In this document: one piece after another, positions 47,380 to 55,566 of the stretch
Position numbering within the stretch: the first letter of the stretch is position 1
Layout of the letters: every line of letters begins with the position of its first letter
Source of the DNA: Bartonella florencae
GTDB taxonomy: Bacteria; Pseudomonadota; Alphaproteobacteria; Rhizobiales; Rhizobiaceae
Direction of reading: 5' to 3'
NCBI RefSeq assembly: GCF_000312525.1
Contig: NZ_HE997452.1
Location: forward strand, 414,779 to 478,778
Length of the DNA stretch: 64,000 nt
Notes under the pieces: generated by a model
Database searches by the model: none
Told to the model about the DNA's origin: nothing
Seen by the model: only the letters and a program-made list of their open reading frames with translations
Made by a program: the position numbers and the translations under genes

Positions 47380-48621
47380 ATGAGCACTGCGTATTTTTTA
47401 TCTAAACCCCTTGAGCGTCGTCGCTCTGTTGCTGTTGCTGTTGGTGATGTGATGGTTGGTGGTCATCATCCAATTGTTGTTCAGTCAATGACCAATACCG
47501 ATACTGCTGATGTCGATGCAACCGTTTCGCAAGTTGCAGCTCTTTGGCAAGCTGGTTCCCGATTGGTGCGCATCACCGTTGATCGTGATGAAGCTGCTGC
47601 TGCTGTGCCTAAAATACGTGAGCGATTGGAGCGATTGGGCTTTTTTGTACCATTGGTGGGAGATTTTCATTATATTGGGCATAAACTTTTAGCAGAACAT
47701 CCTGCTTGTGCACAGGCGCTGGCAAAATATCGGATTAATCCTGGAAATGTCGGTTTTGGTGCAAAGAAGGATCGCCAGTTTGCAGAAATTATCGAGATCG
47801 CTTGCCAATATGGCAAAGCTATTCGCATTGGGGTGAATTGGGGGTCTCTTGATAATGCATTGTTGACACAGCTTATGAATGAAAATGCAAAACAGGAAAA
47901 TCCCTTATCGGTTGCTGAAGTCATGCGAGAAACGGTTGTGCAATCGGCTTTGCTTTCGGCTGCTTTCGCAGAAGAGCTTGGATTGGGGCGGGATAAAATT
48001 ATTCTTTCTGCTAAGGTGAGTGATGTGCAAGATCTTATTGCTGTCTGTAGCAGTTTGGCAGAGCGTTGTGATTATGCGCTCCATTTGGGATTGACCGAAG
48101 CAGGAATGGGAACAAAGGGTGTTGTTGCTTCTTCTGTGGCTTTGGGAATTTTGTTACAGCAAGGAATTGGCGATACCATCCGTATTTCCTTAACGCCTGA
48201 ACCTGGTGGAGATCGGACACGGGAAGTAAAGGTGGGGCAAGAACTTTTGCAGGCGATGGGGTTTCAGCAATTTTTGCCTGTTGTTACTGCTTGTCCTGGA
48301 TGTGGTCGCACAACCTCGACAGTGTTTCAGCAATTGGCACAAAAAATTGAAGCAGATTTACACAAAAATATGCCTGTTTGGCGTGAAAAATATCCTGGGG
48401 TTGAAAGTTTAAAGGTTGCTGTGATGGGCTGTATCGTCAATGGACCGGGAGAATCAAAACATGCTGATATTGGTATTTCATTGCCCGGAGTGGGCGAAAA
48501 TCCAGCAGCACCTGTTTTTATTGAGGGACAGAAAGTAAAAACTTTGCGTGGGGAGCACATTGCGGAAGAATTTGAAACACTTTTGAGTGAGTATATCCAT
48601 ACACGCTTTGGGCAAGCTTGA
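47380..48621 (+). CDS. ispG: 4-hydroxy-3-methylbut-2-enyl diphosphate synthase (IspG/GcpE)
   Basis: A 413-residue iron-sulfur enzyme of the methylerythritol phosphate pathway to isoprenoids. The N-terminal TIM barrel begins with [32 protein letters not shown]. The 4Fe-4S ligands lie in the C-terminal domain, in CPGCGRTTS and [11 protein letters not shown] (three Cys and a Glu). All motifs are present and the length is normal. The reaction converts methylerythritol cyclodiphosphate to HMBPP. It is followed by a convergent gene for a prenyl diphosphate synthase, which uses the products of this pathway, although the two are on opposite strands. Confidence 0.97.
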   Translation: MSTAYFLSKPLERRRSVAVAVGDVMVGGHHPIVVQSMTNTDTADVDATVSQVAALWQAGSRLVRITVDRDEAAAAVPKIRERLERLGFFVPLVGDFHYIGHKLLAEHPACAQALAKYRINPGNVGFGAKKDRQFAEIIEIACQYGKAIRIGVNWGSLDNALLTQLMNENAKQENPLSVAEVMRETVVQSALLSAAFAEELGLGRDKIILSAKVSDVQDLIAVCSSLAERCDYALHLGLTEAGMGTKGVVASSVALGILLQQGIGDTIRISLTPEPGGDRTREVKVGQELLQAMGFQQFLPVVTACPGCGRTTSTVFQQLAQKIEADLHKNMPVWREKYPGVESLKVAVMGCIVNGPGESKHADIGISLPGVGENPAAPVFIEGQKVKTLRGEHIAEEFETLLSEYIHTRFGQA

Positions 48622-48813
48622 AAAAAGAAAAGCTTTGCATGTTCTGTTGCTGGTGTTCTTTGTTGTGTGCGTTGGTGCGCTTTTCCTTTCTGTCTGTTGT
48701 CTTAAAGCGGGGCGTTTATTGGAGGTATATTATGGTGCCAAAAGGGTAACAGACGTCCCGTTTGTTTCTCTTCTTATGCTTTGTTTTGAGTGTTTTTAGT
48801 GGTGGATGGGGAG

Positions 48814-49716
48814 TTAATTCTTACGTGTTGCACTAAAGCGAGCAGCTTGTTGGAGTGGTTTTGCTTTGGGACCAAAAGGGAGAAGAAGCGTTTCTGCTTT
48901 AGCAATCAGTTCGTCTCGCTTTTTTTGTGTTTCTTCAATGCCATAAAGACGAACAAAAGTGGCTTTTTGTGCAGATTCATCTTTGCCAGCAGTTTTGCCC
49001 AGAATTTCGCTGCTGGTGGTGACATCAAGAAGGTCATCGGTTAATTGAAAGGCTAAACCAAGATAGGTGCCAAAAGTAGTAAGTTTTTCTGTCAATTCTT
49101 GCGAAGCATTGGCGATGATTGCTCCTGCTTGGCAAGCAAAGCTTATAAGAGCAGCCGTTTTCATGCGTTGTAGTGTGATAATATCATCGCTTTCTTGCGG
49201 TTTTTTTTCTGCTTCAATGTCAAGCATTTGACCGCCTATCATCCCACCAAGCCCTGATGCTTGTGCAAGTGCTGTGATCAGCTTTATTCTGTTGTCAAAA
49301 GAAACTGCGTGAGTTTTATGGGCAATGATTTCAAAGGCAAATGTCAGAAGAGCATTGCCTGCCAGAATCGCTGTTGCTTCATCAAATGCTTTGTGGACAG
49401 TGGGTTTGCCACGTCGGAGTATGTCGTTATCCATGGCGGGAAGATCATCATGTATAAGCGAATAACAGTGAACACACTCTAAAGCACAGGCAACATCAAG
49501 AGCGTTTTCTGCAGGAATATCAAAAAGGGCACTGCTTTGAAGTACAAGAAAAGGACGTAGGCGTTTTCCACCATTCAATACCCCATAACGCATGGCTTTC
49601 ATCAACATCTCAGGGCGGGAAATTTCACCCTTTTGAGTTTGAGCACTCAGCAGTGTGTTAAGCCGACTTTCAACGCTTTGGCCGTGCTTTGCAAGAAGGG
49701 TGGTAAATTCGTGCAT
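48814..49716 (-). CDS. ispA: Farnesyl/geranylgeranyl diphosphate synthase
   Basis: A 300-residue polyprenyl synthetase. The ATG at 49714-49716 (MHEFTTLLAKHG) was chosen because GGAAG lies just upstream and the family starts there; a longer frame to 49806 adds 30 Lys-rich residues. Signatures are the GKRLRPFLVL motif, the first Asp-rich motif LIHDDLPAMDND (metal binding), GQMLDIEAE, and the second Asp-rich motif QLTDDLLDVT. The enzyme joins isopentenyl diphosphate to allylic diphosphates for ubiquinone and undecaprenyl lipids. Chain length cannot be set with certainty, but the DDxxxxD-type spacing is that of bacterial IspA. Confidence 0.93.
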   Translation of the reverse strand: MHEFTTLLAKHGQSVESRLNTLLSAQTQKGEISRPEMLMKAMRYGVLNGGKRLRPFLVLQSSALFDIPAENALDVACALECVHCYSLIHDDLPAMDNDILRRGKPTVHKAFDEATAILAGNALLTFAFEIIAHKTHAVSFDNRIKLITALAQASGLGGMIGGQMLDIEAEKKPQESDDIITLQRMKTAALISFACQAGAIIANASQELTEKLTTFGTYLGLAFQLTDDLLDVTTSSEILGKTAGKDESAQKATFVRLYGIEETQKKRDELIAKAETLLLPFGPKAKPLQQAARFSATRKN

Positions 49717-49911
49717 TCTTGCTTCCTTTGGTTTAGCAAAATAAAATCTTGGAACTGACAAAAAAGGCTGTTGCTTTTTCTTGTTTTTATCAATTTGCTT
49801 TAACATTTATGAAAAAATCAATTGCCCTTTTGCTCCTTATTCTCACTCTATGCGAGAGTCTCTGCTAAAGCCAAACAAAAATTGCATGAAAGACTTCAAT
49901 GAGAGATTTTT

Positions 49912-50099
49912 AATCAGTGTATAAAACTTTCAAGTCTGAGTCATGCTATTGTCTTTTATGACATCAATCTTGGTCATTGTGGTAATAGTATTGTCATTTT
50001 TGACATTGCCTCTTCTGTTTAATCAGTGTATAAGACAGTCAAATTTTATAGTGTTTTTGATAAAAGCATTGTCATTCTTGGCATTGCTTTTTCTGTTTT
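49912..50099. repeat. Imperfect direct repeats in the rpmF leader region
   Basis: AATCAGTGTATAA occurs at 49912 and again at 50020. An element resembling GCATTGTCATTTTTGACATT followed by TCTTCTGTTT appears at about 49988-50019 and 50067-50099, with a weaker copy at 49954. The region between ispA and rpmF therefore looks like a local duplication of a promoter or leader segment. The palindromic TTGTCATTTTTGACA suggests an operator-like site. This whole gene-free stretch runs from 49717 to 50121. Confidence 0.6.
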
Positions 50100-50121
50100 A
50101 GTGGATTTGGAGTGTCTCTTT

Positions 50122-50301
50122 ATGGCTGTACCTAAACGAAAAACCTCTCCTTCAAAGCGGGGTATGCGCCGTTCGGCTGATGCCTTGAAGGCGCCAACTT
50201 ATATCGAGGATAAAAATTCTGGTGAACTACGCCGCCCTCATCATGTTGATTTGAAAACAGGGATGTATCGTGGCCGTGTGGTTTTGACACCTAAAGATTG
50301 A
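50122..50301 (+). CDS. rpmF: 50S ribosomal protein L32
   Basis: A 59-residue protein that begins [20 protein letters not shown], the invariant start of bacterial L32, and continues with [20 protein letters not shown]. The ATG at 50122 has GGAG 9 bases upstream; a longer frame from 50026 is not needed. L32 lies near the peptidyl transferase centre of the large subunit. It lacks the zinc-ligand Cys residues seen in some L32 forms, so it is the Cys-minus type, as usual in alphaproteobacteria. The gene stands alone. Confidence 0.97.
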   Translation: MAVPKRKTSPSKRGMRRSADALKAPTYIEDKNSGELRRPHHVDLKTGMYRGRVVLTPKD

Positions 50302-50750
50302 GTGTTTTATCTTTTTATGAAGTGATAAGACCCATCTTATGCGCAGACTTGTGTGTTCACGAGTCTGATGCGATTCTTGGTTATTTTTATCAATGTGAAT
50401 ATTAAAATATAAAATTTTCTTCTCATGCAGTGGATGAGAGCAATCTTGTTATCTTGATAGATAAGTTGGTTGCTTCTCTATGCGTTTTGTGTGCCCTGTT
50501 GCTTGTGAGAGAGGCGTGAAATCATTTTCTTTTGGACTGAATAAGTGCGCTTTGTGAGAAATCTTTCCCTTAAAGAATGGGTTAAAGGCACAAGATAAAA
50601 GAATTCAAGAAAAATTGATATTGTAATTTTTTTGCAAATATAAAATTGCAATAATACTTATGTTCTGTTCATTTTAGCAATATATTATCGGATGGAGATA
50701 TTGGGTAGATTTTTTGAAATTTTTTTTCATGAAAAACTTGATGGCATGAA
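50302..50750. other. Spacer between rpmF and carD
   Basis: About 450 bp between convergent genes. No gene was recognised. The right end holds the carD terminator. Confidence 0.4.
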
Positions 50751-50773
50751 AAAACCGGCAATATGCCGGTTTT
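50751..50773 (-). terminator. Rho-independent terminator of carD
   Basis: AAAACCGGCA (50751-50760) and TGCCGGTTTT (50764-50773) form a perfect 10-bp stem with a 3-base loop, 33 bp after the carD stop. On the minus strand the stem ends in a run of T. The symmetry means it could also serve transcripts from the left. Confidence 0.88.
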
Positions 50774-50805
50774 GTTTCATTTTTATGGTATGGAAAAACT
50801 ATTTC

Positions 50806-51390
50806 TTACACAGCATAAACAGCTTCATCACTTGTTGTTGCTTCATCTCTTTTCGCTTTAAATTCACGCTTTGGTTTGTTTGAGAGATGCATCTCTATGA
50901 GATTGATAGTTTCTGTTTCAGAAAGACTATTGATCACAGCAATTTCACGGGCCATTCTTTCAAGTGCAGCAGTATAAAGTTGACGCTCAGAGTAAGATTG
51001 TTCAGGCTGTAGGTTAGAGCGAAAAAGATCGCGTACTACTTCAGCAATACAAATGAGATCTCCAGAATTGATTTTAGCATCATATTCTTGAGCACGACGT
51101 GACCACATAGTGCGTTTAACGCGTGCTTTTCCGTGTAGGACTTTTAATGCGCGTTCAACAGAGTCAACAGCAGATAATTTGCGCATTCCAACAGAAATAG
51201 CTTTTGCAATGGGGACTTTAACATCCATTTTATCTTTCGCAAAATGAATGACAAAAAGTTTTAATTTATGTCCTGCAACCTCTTGATCTTCAATTGCTAT
51301 AATTTGCCCCACTCCATGGGTTGGATAGACGATATATTCAGAAGTTGTAAAACCTTTAGCCTTGGAGGATGTTCCGTGTTGGGATGCCAT
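50806..51390 (-). CDS. carD: CarD/CdnL-family transcription regulator
   Basis: A 194-residue RNA polymerase-binding protein. The N-terminal RNA polymerase interaction domain shows EYIVYPTHGVGQIIAIEDQEVAGHKLKLFVIHF, and the C-terminal helical DNA-binding domain includes KRTMWSRRAQEYDAKINSGDLICIAEVVRDLFRS with the conserved Trp that wedges into the promoter bubble edge. CdnL proteins stabilise the open complex at rRNA and housekeeping promoters. The neighbourhood fdxA-carD-rpoH is typical of Rhizobiales. It has a clear terminator. A 15-bp tandem repeat array lies upstream between it and fdxA. Confidence 0.95.
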   Translation of the reverse strand: MASQHGTSSKAKGFTTSEYIVYPTHGVGQIIAIEDQEVAGHKLKLFVIHFAKDKMDVKVPIAKAISVGMRKLSAVDSVERALKVLHGKARVKRTMWSRRAQEYDAKINSGDLICIAEVVRDLFRSNLQPEQSYSERQLYTAALERMAREIAVINSLSETETINLIEMHLSNKPKREFKAKRDEATTSDEAVYAV

Positions 51391-51690
51391 ATCTTAGTTT
51401 ACTCCCTTTATGACCAACAAATGTATCGGAAAACAGGCTATAAACCTGAGGGTTGAGTGTTCTTTAACCAAGTATATTACACTAATTGAATGAGCATAAA
51501 AGTTGAGTACTTTTAAATTCAACAAAAAATACATTGCTTTCTAAAAAAAGCAATGAACAATACTTAGAAAGATAGTCTTATAAAGAGAACACTAACATCA
51601 AAATTCAAAAGAATCAATCATTTCGCTTAAGAATTTTTATTGTTACAAAAGAACTTTCTTAATTTATTTTAAACGTTATCTATCTCTTCT
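51391..51690. other. Spacer carrying the carD promoter
   Basis: About 300 bp of AT-rich DNA upstream of carD. No gene seen. It is bounded on the right by the 15-bp tandem repeats. Confidence 0.4.
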
Positions 51691-51870
51691 TTGGAGGCAA
51701 TGAATTTGGAGGCAATGAATTTGGAGGCAATGAATTTGGAGGCAATGAATTTGGAGGCAATGAATTTGGAGGCAGTGAATTTGGAGGCAGTGAATTTGGA
51801 GGCAGTGAATTTGGAGGCAGTGAATTTGGAGGCAGTGAATTTGGAGGCAGTGAATTTGGAGGCAGTGAAC
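51691..51870. repeat. Twelve tandem copies of a 15-bp unit
   Basis: The unit is TTGGAGGCAATGAAT. The first five copies read CAATG, and the next seven read CAGTG; the last copy differs in its final base. Since 15 is a multiple of three, the array is open in several frames on both strands and would encode five-residue repeats (for example MNLEA on the plus strand and FTASK or LPPNS on the minus strand). None of these frames has a recognisable domain. The unit itself contains a Shine-Dalgarno-like GGAGG followed by ATG or GTG. Confidence 0.95.
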
Positions 51871-51909
51871 CTCTGAATCTTTTTGTGTCGTTCAATGAGG
51901 AGATTTATT

Positions 51910-51998
51910 TGCATAATGAAATTTAAATTTTAACCATTTTTCTACACTTAGCTCTGTATCAGATACAATGCCTTGTGCTGAGTATTATTCTGCAAGCA
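51910..51998 (-). pseudogene. Decayed fragment of fdxA
   Basis: The string TAACCATTTTTCTACACTTA, then GCTCTGTATCAGATACAATG, matches CTAACCACTTTTCTAATCCTGGCTCCGTATCAGGTAAAATGG of the intact fdxA at 52155-52200, base by base with scattered changes. It continues with traces of the following Cys-rich stretch. It covers only the internal to 3' part, lies directly downstream of fdxA in the same orientation and has no open frame. Confidence 0.8.
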
Positions 51999-52017
51999 TG
52001 TGATATACACTGTATTA

Positions 52018-52359
52018 TTATTTGTCGCCGCTTCCTGGATTTTCTGAAAAATACTGTTCTAATTTATTTGGAACGCCATCCAATTCTTTTGCTTGAGGTA
52101 GAGGGTCTTTTTTTGTGGTTAAATTGGGCCATTTGGTGGCATAAAGAAGATTAAGTTCTAACCACTTTTCTAATCCTGGCTCCGTATCAGGTAAAATGGC
52201 TTCTGCTGGGCATTCTGGCACACAAACACCACAATCGATGCATTCATCGGGGTGAATGACAAGCATGTTTTCACCTTCATAAAAACAATCAACGGGGCAG
52301 ACTTCAACGCAATCCGTATATTTGCAGTGAATGCAGTTGTCGGTTACTACGTGGGCCAA
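52018..52359 (-). CDS. fdxA: 7Fe-type ferredoxin FdxA
   Basis: A 113-residue ferredoxin with two iron-sulfur binding regions. The N-terminal stretch [23 protein letters not shown] has the ligand spacing of a 3Fe-4S plus 4Fe-4S protein, and [20 protein letters not shown] completes the second cluster. The C-terminal tail of about 50 residues ([23 protein letters not shown]) is the FdxA extension. It acts as a soluble electron carrier; the partner is not known. It lies between the truncated helicase gene, 20 bp upstream, and carD. In other Rhizobiales a small S4-domain RNA-binding gene sits between the helicase and fdxA. It is missing here. Confidence 0.95.
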   Translation of the reverse strand: MAHVVTDNCIHCKYTDCVEVCPVDCFYEGENMLVIHPDECIDCGVCVPECPAEAILPDTEPGLEKWLELNLLYATKWPNLTTKKDPLPQAKELDGVPNKLEQYFSENPGSGDK

Positions 52360-52379
52360 GATCGAACTCCGTTTTTATT

Positions 52380-54032
52380 TTAGTGATCTTTGGAGGAAAC
52401 TATGTCTTTGCTATTTTTGAGTTGATCACGAAGTGCTGCTAATTTTGCAAAAGGTGAATCCGGATTAGGGAGTTTTTCTCTTTGAAGTGATTTATTATTC
52501 ACACGTTTGTTGTGATGTTTGTGAAATTTATAAGAAACTTTCCTCTGTGATGTGGTCTCTTGAGGACTCTTTTCATTTGCACTTTCCCCTTTTTTGAAAG
52601 CTTTTTTTGGTTTATTTTGCCACTTATAGCCAGATTTATCACGCTTTTTTTGTGTGTTGTGCTGAAAGTGGTAATTATAGCGCCATAGTAAAACAACTTT
52701 TTCTTCTGCTGCAATGTGTTTTTGTTTGGCAAAATCGCCAACAGGTTCTGCTGCTGGTAAAGTATCTATGGTATGGGATTGTGTTTCAAAATAAGGAGAA
52801 GCAGTATTTGTTTCTTCTTGTGGGGTAGGCATTGTTTGCCATTGAGCGCCAACGCATTCTGCCGCTGGAATATTTTGTGCTGTTGTGCAGCTATGAGCCG
52901 AAGTCTTATGTGTCAAGAGATGTTCTTCAAAGGCAGTACTGCTTATGGCACGCGATTGATAGCCAAGTCCTTTGAGAATTTCTTCCATATCCGTTCCATT
53001 GGCTCCAAGAATCGACATCATGGTTGGCGTGACAAAAAAGCTTTTTCCATCATAGGCACCTTCAGGTCTGGGGTCGCTGCCTTGTTTCCAATGAAGGGTA
53101 GGGCGGATGAGGTTGGCAAGACGTTCCAAAATATCAATGCGTACAGCACGTTGTCCTAAAATTCGGTAACCCGCTAACTGATAAAATTGCTGATTATAAC
53201 TAGAATCAACAGCCAAAGAGGTTCGTCCAACAGATAACGCTGCAAAAATTTCTCCTAAACCCGTTTGGTCATGACCCTCATTTTGAAGATTCCATAACAG
53301 TGTAACAGCTTGAACGGGAACTGGTTTTAACATTCCTGCAATATAAATATGAAAAGCCCCAAAACGCACACCTAGCCGTCTCAGCACAGAACGTGATTCT
53401 TGGTCAAGATTTTTAACAATTTCGGCAACTTCTCGGCGCGGTAAAATGCCTAAAGAATCAATAAGTTTTGAAGCAAGAGTGCTCGTTGAATCCGTCAAAT
53501 TATCAGCATTGCGCAAATCAAACAGTGGTTGGAGAGCTGTTTCAAAATGAAAGGTCACAAAACGCTCTAAGCGTTTTACCACGCTATCGCGAGCTTCTCC
53601 GGTTAATTGCGCATCTGCTAAAACAATCAGCTTGGGTTTTAAAAAATCTTCTGCTGCAACAAGTTGCCCTACGGGTTGACCAATCCAGCGCACAATCCCA
53701 TCAGAACTAAGGGTAAAATCTTTATTGGCACAAGCAGAAAAACGCATTGCACGTTTGGAAAAAGCAAGAATCAAATTTTCATTCTCTATGGAATTTTGCA
53801 TATCTGTTGCTTGATCACTCTTGGTCTTGTTGGCATAAAAACGAAAACCTTCAAATTTGCCATTGCCATGTTTTTCAATAAGAATATCATCCTGAAAAAT
53901 AGTATTCTGTTGAACAATCTTGCTATCCATGGGTATTTTCTTTCTCAGTACTAGACTGGTAAAAAGCTTATTCTTGATAATTCCATCATTATGCTTTTCC
54001 TTTAACACGTTTGTTGCCTTTGCTTCAATCAT
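52380..54032 (-). CDS. C-terminal remnant of a large helicase, without the motor domains
   Basis: A 550-residue protein whose middle (about residues 100-380) matches the C-terminal part of the large DExH helicase that precedes fdxA in Rhizobiales: GIVRWIGQPVGQLVAAEDFLKP, VVKRLERFVTFHFETALQPLFDL, ESRSVLRRLGVRFGAFHIYIAGMLKP. No Walker A, DEAH or motif VI is present. An in-frame TAA at 54066-54068 closes the frame just upstream, so the helicase core has been lost. The last 130 residues are Lys/Gln-rich and disordered (KKRDKSGYKWQNKPKKAFKK), with DSPFAKLAALRDQLK at the end as in the parent family. The frame has stayed open over 1.6 kb, which suggests a retained function. The start codon has no good ribosome binding site. 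Confidence 0.7.
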   Translation of the reverse strand: MIEAKATNVLKEKHNDGIIKNKLFTSLVLRKKIPMDSKIVQQNTIFQDDILIEKHGNGKFEGFRFYANKTKSDQATDMQNSIENENLILAFSKRAMRFSACANKDFTLSSDGIVRWIGQPVGQLVAAEDFLKPKLIVLADAQLTGEARDSVVKRLERFVTFHFETALQPLFDLRNADNLTDSTSTLASKLIDSLGILPRREVAEIVKNLDQESRSVLRRLGVRFGAFHIYIAGMLKPVPVQAVTLLWNLQNEGHDQTGLGEIFAALSVGRTSLAVDSSYNQQFYQLAGYRILGQRAVRIDILERLANLIRPTLHWKQGSDPRPEGAYDGKSFFVTPTMMSILGANGTDMEEILKGLGYQSRAISSTAFEEHLLTHKTSAHSCTTAQNIPAAECVGAQWQTMPTPQEETNTASPYFETQSHTIDTLPAAEPVGDFAKQKHIAAEEKVVLLWRYNYHFQHNTQKKRDKSGYKWQNKPKKAFKKGESANEKSPQETTSQRKVSYKFHKHHNKRVNNKSLQREKLPNPDSPFAKLAALRDQLKNSKDIVSSKDH

Positions 54033-54502
54033 TCTTGTCGCTTTTTGACGTTTCTTTTTGCTCCCTTAGCTTTAAATATTTTCATTTTTTCGTTTATCTT
54101 GCAATATTTCATAGAGGGTAATTACACGTATTGGTTGCATTGTAAAGATAAAAGCATATAATAAGATCTTTATTTAAGCGATTAAGTAAGCCGATAGTTA
54201 AAAAAACAGCATTCGTTTTTTCTGATCTTTTTCCTTTTTCTGTTTTGTCGAAAAATATGAGAAGGGAAGTTTTCTTGGACATCTTTTGCTGATAACAGGC
54301 CTATTGTCTGCTGTTTTGTAAGTAAAATTATCTTTTAATGTGAATAAGTTTTACGATGATTATAAAAAAAACCGTTGCGATTATAAAATTACACGTTAAA
54401 GTAGTGATATATGAATAAACAACTTTAACGTTCTTTTTTTAAGAAAGAACAGTGATGTCGTTACCAAATCAATTTTGATAATTTTAATCGCAAGGGGTTA
54501 TT
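54033..54502. other. Spacer with divergent promoters of rpoH and the helicase remnant
   Basis: About 470 bp between divergent genes. It should carry the rpoH promoter. No RNA gene or repeat recognised; the missing helicase N-terminus is not recognisable here either. Confidence 0.4.
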
Positions 54503-55414
54503 ATGGGTAATCTTTCAAATGCTGTTTACAAAGGCAGCAAAAATTATAGCGACGCAGATAAAAGCTTGGGACGTGATATGATGCGTTCTGCTATGCAAGC
54601 GCCTTATCTTGAACGACAAAAAGAGCATGATTTGGCTCTGCGGTGGAAAGATAAACGTGATGATGATGCTATGCATCAAATTGCAGCTGCTCATATGCGT
54701 TTGGTGATTGCGATTGCTAACCGTTTTAAACGTTTCAAAATGCCGTTGGGGGATCTGGTACAAGAAGGTTATGTGGGGTTATTGGAAGCTGCTGCACGTT
54801 TTGAACCTGATCGCGAAGTGCGTTTTTCAACTTATGCAACATGGTGGATACGTGCTTCTATTCAAGATTATATTTTACGAAATTGGTCTATTGTTCGAGG
54901 GGGAACCAGTTCTTCGCAAAAAGCCCTTTTCTTTAATCTTCGCCGTCTGCGGGCAAAATTGGTGCAGGATGATAATGCTCTTTCAAAGCAAGATATGTTT
55001 CGCACAATTGCTGAAAAGCTTGGCGTTTCTGTGCGTGATGTGGAAACAATGGATTTTCGTTTTTCCAGTTCTGATAATTCTTTAAGTGTTTCTATTTCTG
55101 AAAACAGTGATAATCCCATTGCTAAAATGGATGTTCTGGTGGACGAGAATCCCCTGCCTGATGCTTTAATTGAGCAAACAATTGACGGTCAAAGACGGAC
55201 ACAATGGCTGTATGATGCTTTGCAAATTCTCAATGAACGAGAGCTTGAAATTATTCGGTTTCGTCGCCTAAATGAAGAGGGAGCAACGCTCGAAGTTTTG
55301 GGCGAAAAGTTGGGAATCTCGAAAGAACGTGTGCGCCAAATTGAAGCACGCGCTTTGCAAAAGCTCCGTTCTGCTCTCCTTACCGTTCATTCAGAAGATG
55401 CTTACGAAATATAA
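54503..55414 (+). CDS. rpoH: Heat-shock sigma factor RpoH (sigma 32)
   Basis: A 303-residue sigma-70 family factor for heat-shock genes. Region 2 is evident in HMRLVIAIANRFKRFKMPLGDLVQEGYVGLLEAAARFEP and FSTYATWWIRASIQDYILRNWSIV. The RpoH box QKALFFNLRRLR, which distinguishes RpoH from RpoD and RpoS, follows. Region 4 with helix-turn-helix (LEVLGEKLGISKERVRQIEARALQKLR) completes it. The ATG follows AAGGGG at a good distance. The gene is monocistronic and faces the M48 protease gene. It controls chaperones and proteases in response to stress such as transfer between arthropod and mammal. Confidence 0.97.
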   Translation: MGNLSNAVYKGSKNYSDADKSLGRDMMRSAMQAPYLERQKEHDLALRWKDKRDDDAMHQIAAAHMRLVIAIANRFKRFKMPLGDLVQEGYVGLLEAAARFEPDREVRFSTYATWWIRASIQDYILRNWSIVRGGTSSSQKALFFNLRRLRAKLVQDDNALSKQDMFRTIAEKLGVSVRDVETMDFRFSSSDNSLSVSISENSDNPIAKMDVLVDENPLPDALIEQTIDGQRRTQWLYDALQILNERELEIIRFRRLNEEGATLEVLGEKLGISKERVRQIEARALQKLRSALLTVHSEDAYEI

Positions 55415-55566
55415 GCGTTGAGGGGGCAAGCTACTTGGCAATGAGAAGGCGTGTTGCGTCCCGTTATGAGCGCAAAGCTGGATTGCTTGCTGCAGAAAAA
55501 ATTTCAGAAAGCACAGCATCGAAGAGAATCAAAAGAGCAGAAGCAGAAAATGATAAAAAGTTGCTC

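Noticed and set aside
48587-48799. 70-codon frame with a hydrophobic segment after ispG
   Set aside because: Starts inside the ispG 3' end and has no own ribosome binding site; the hydrophobic stretch is T-rich DNA.
51669-51914. Repetitive minus-strand frame with FTASK repeats
   Set aside because: Open only because the repeat unit is 15 bp; the other frames of the same array are equally open, so there is no evidence of coding.
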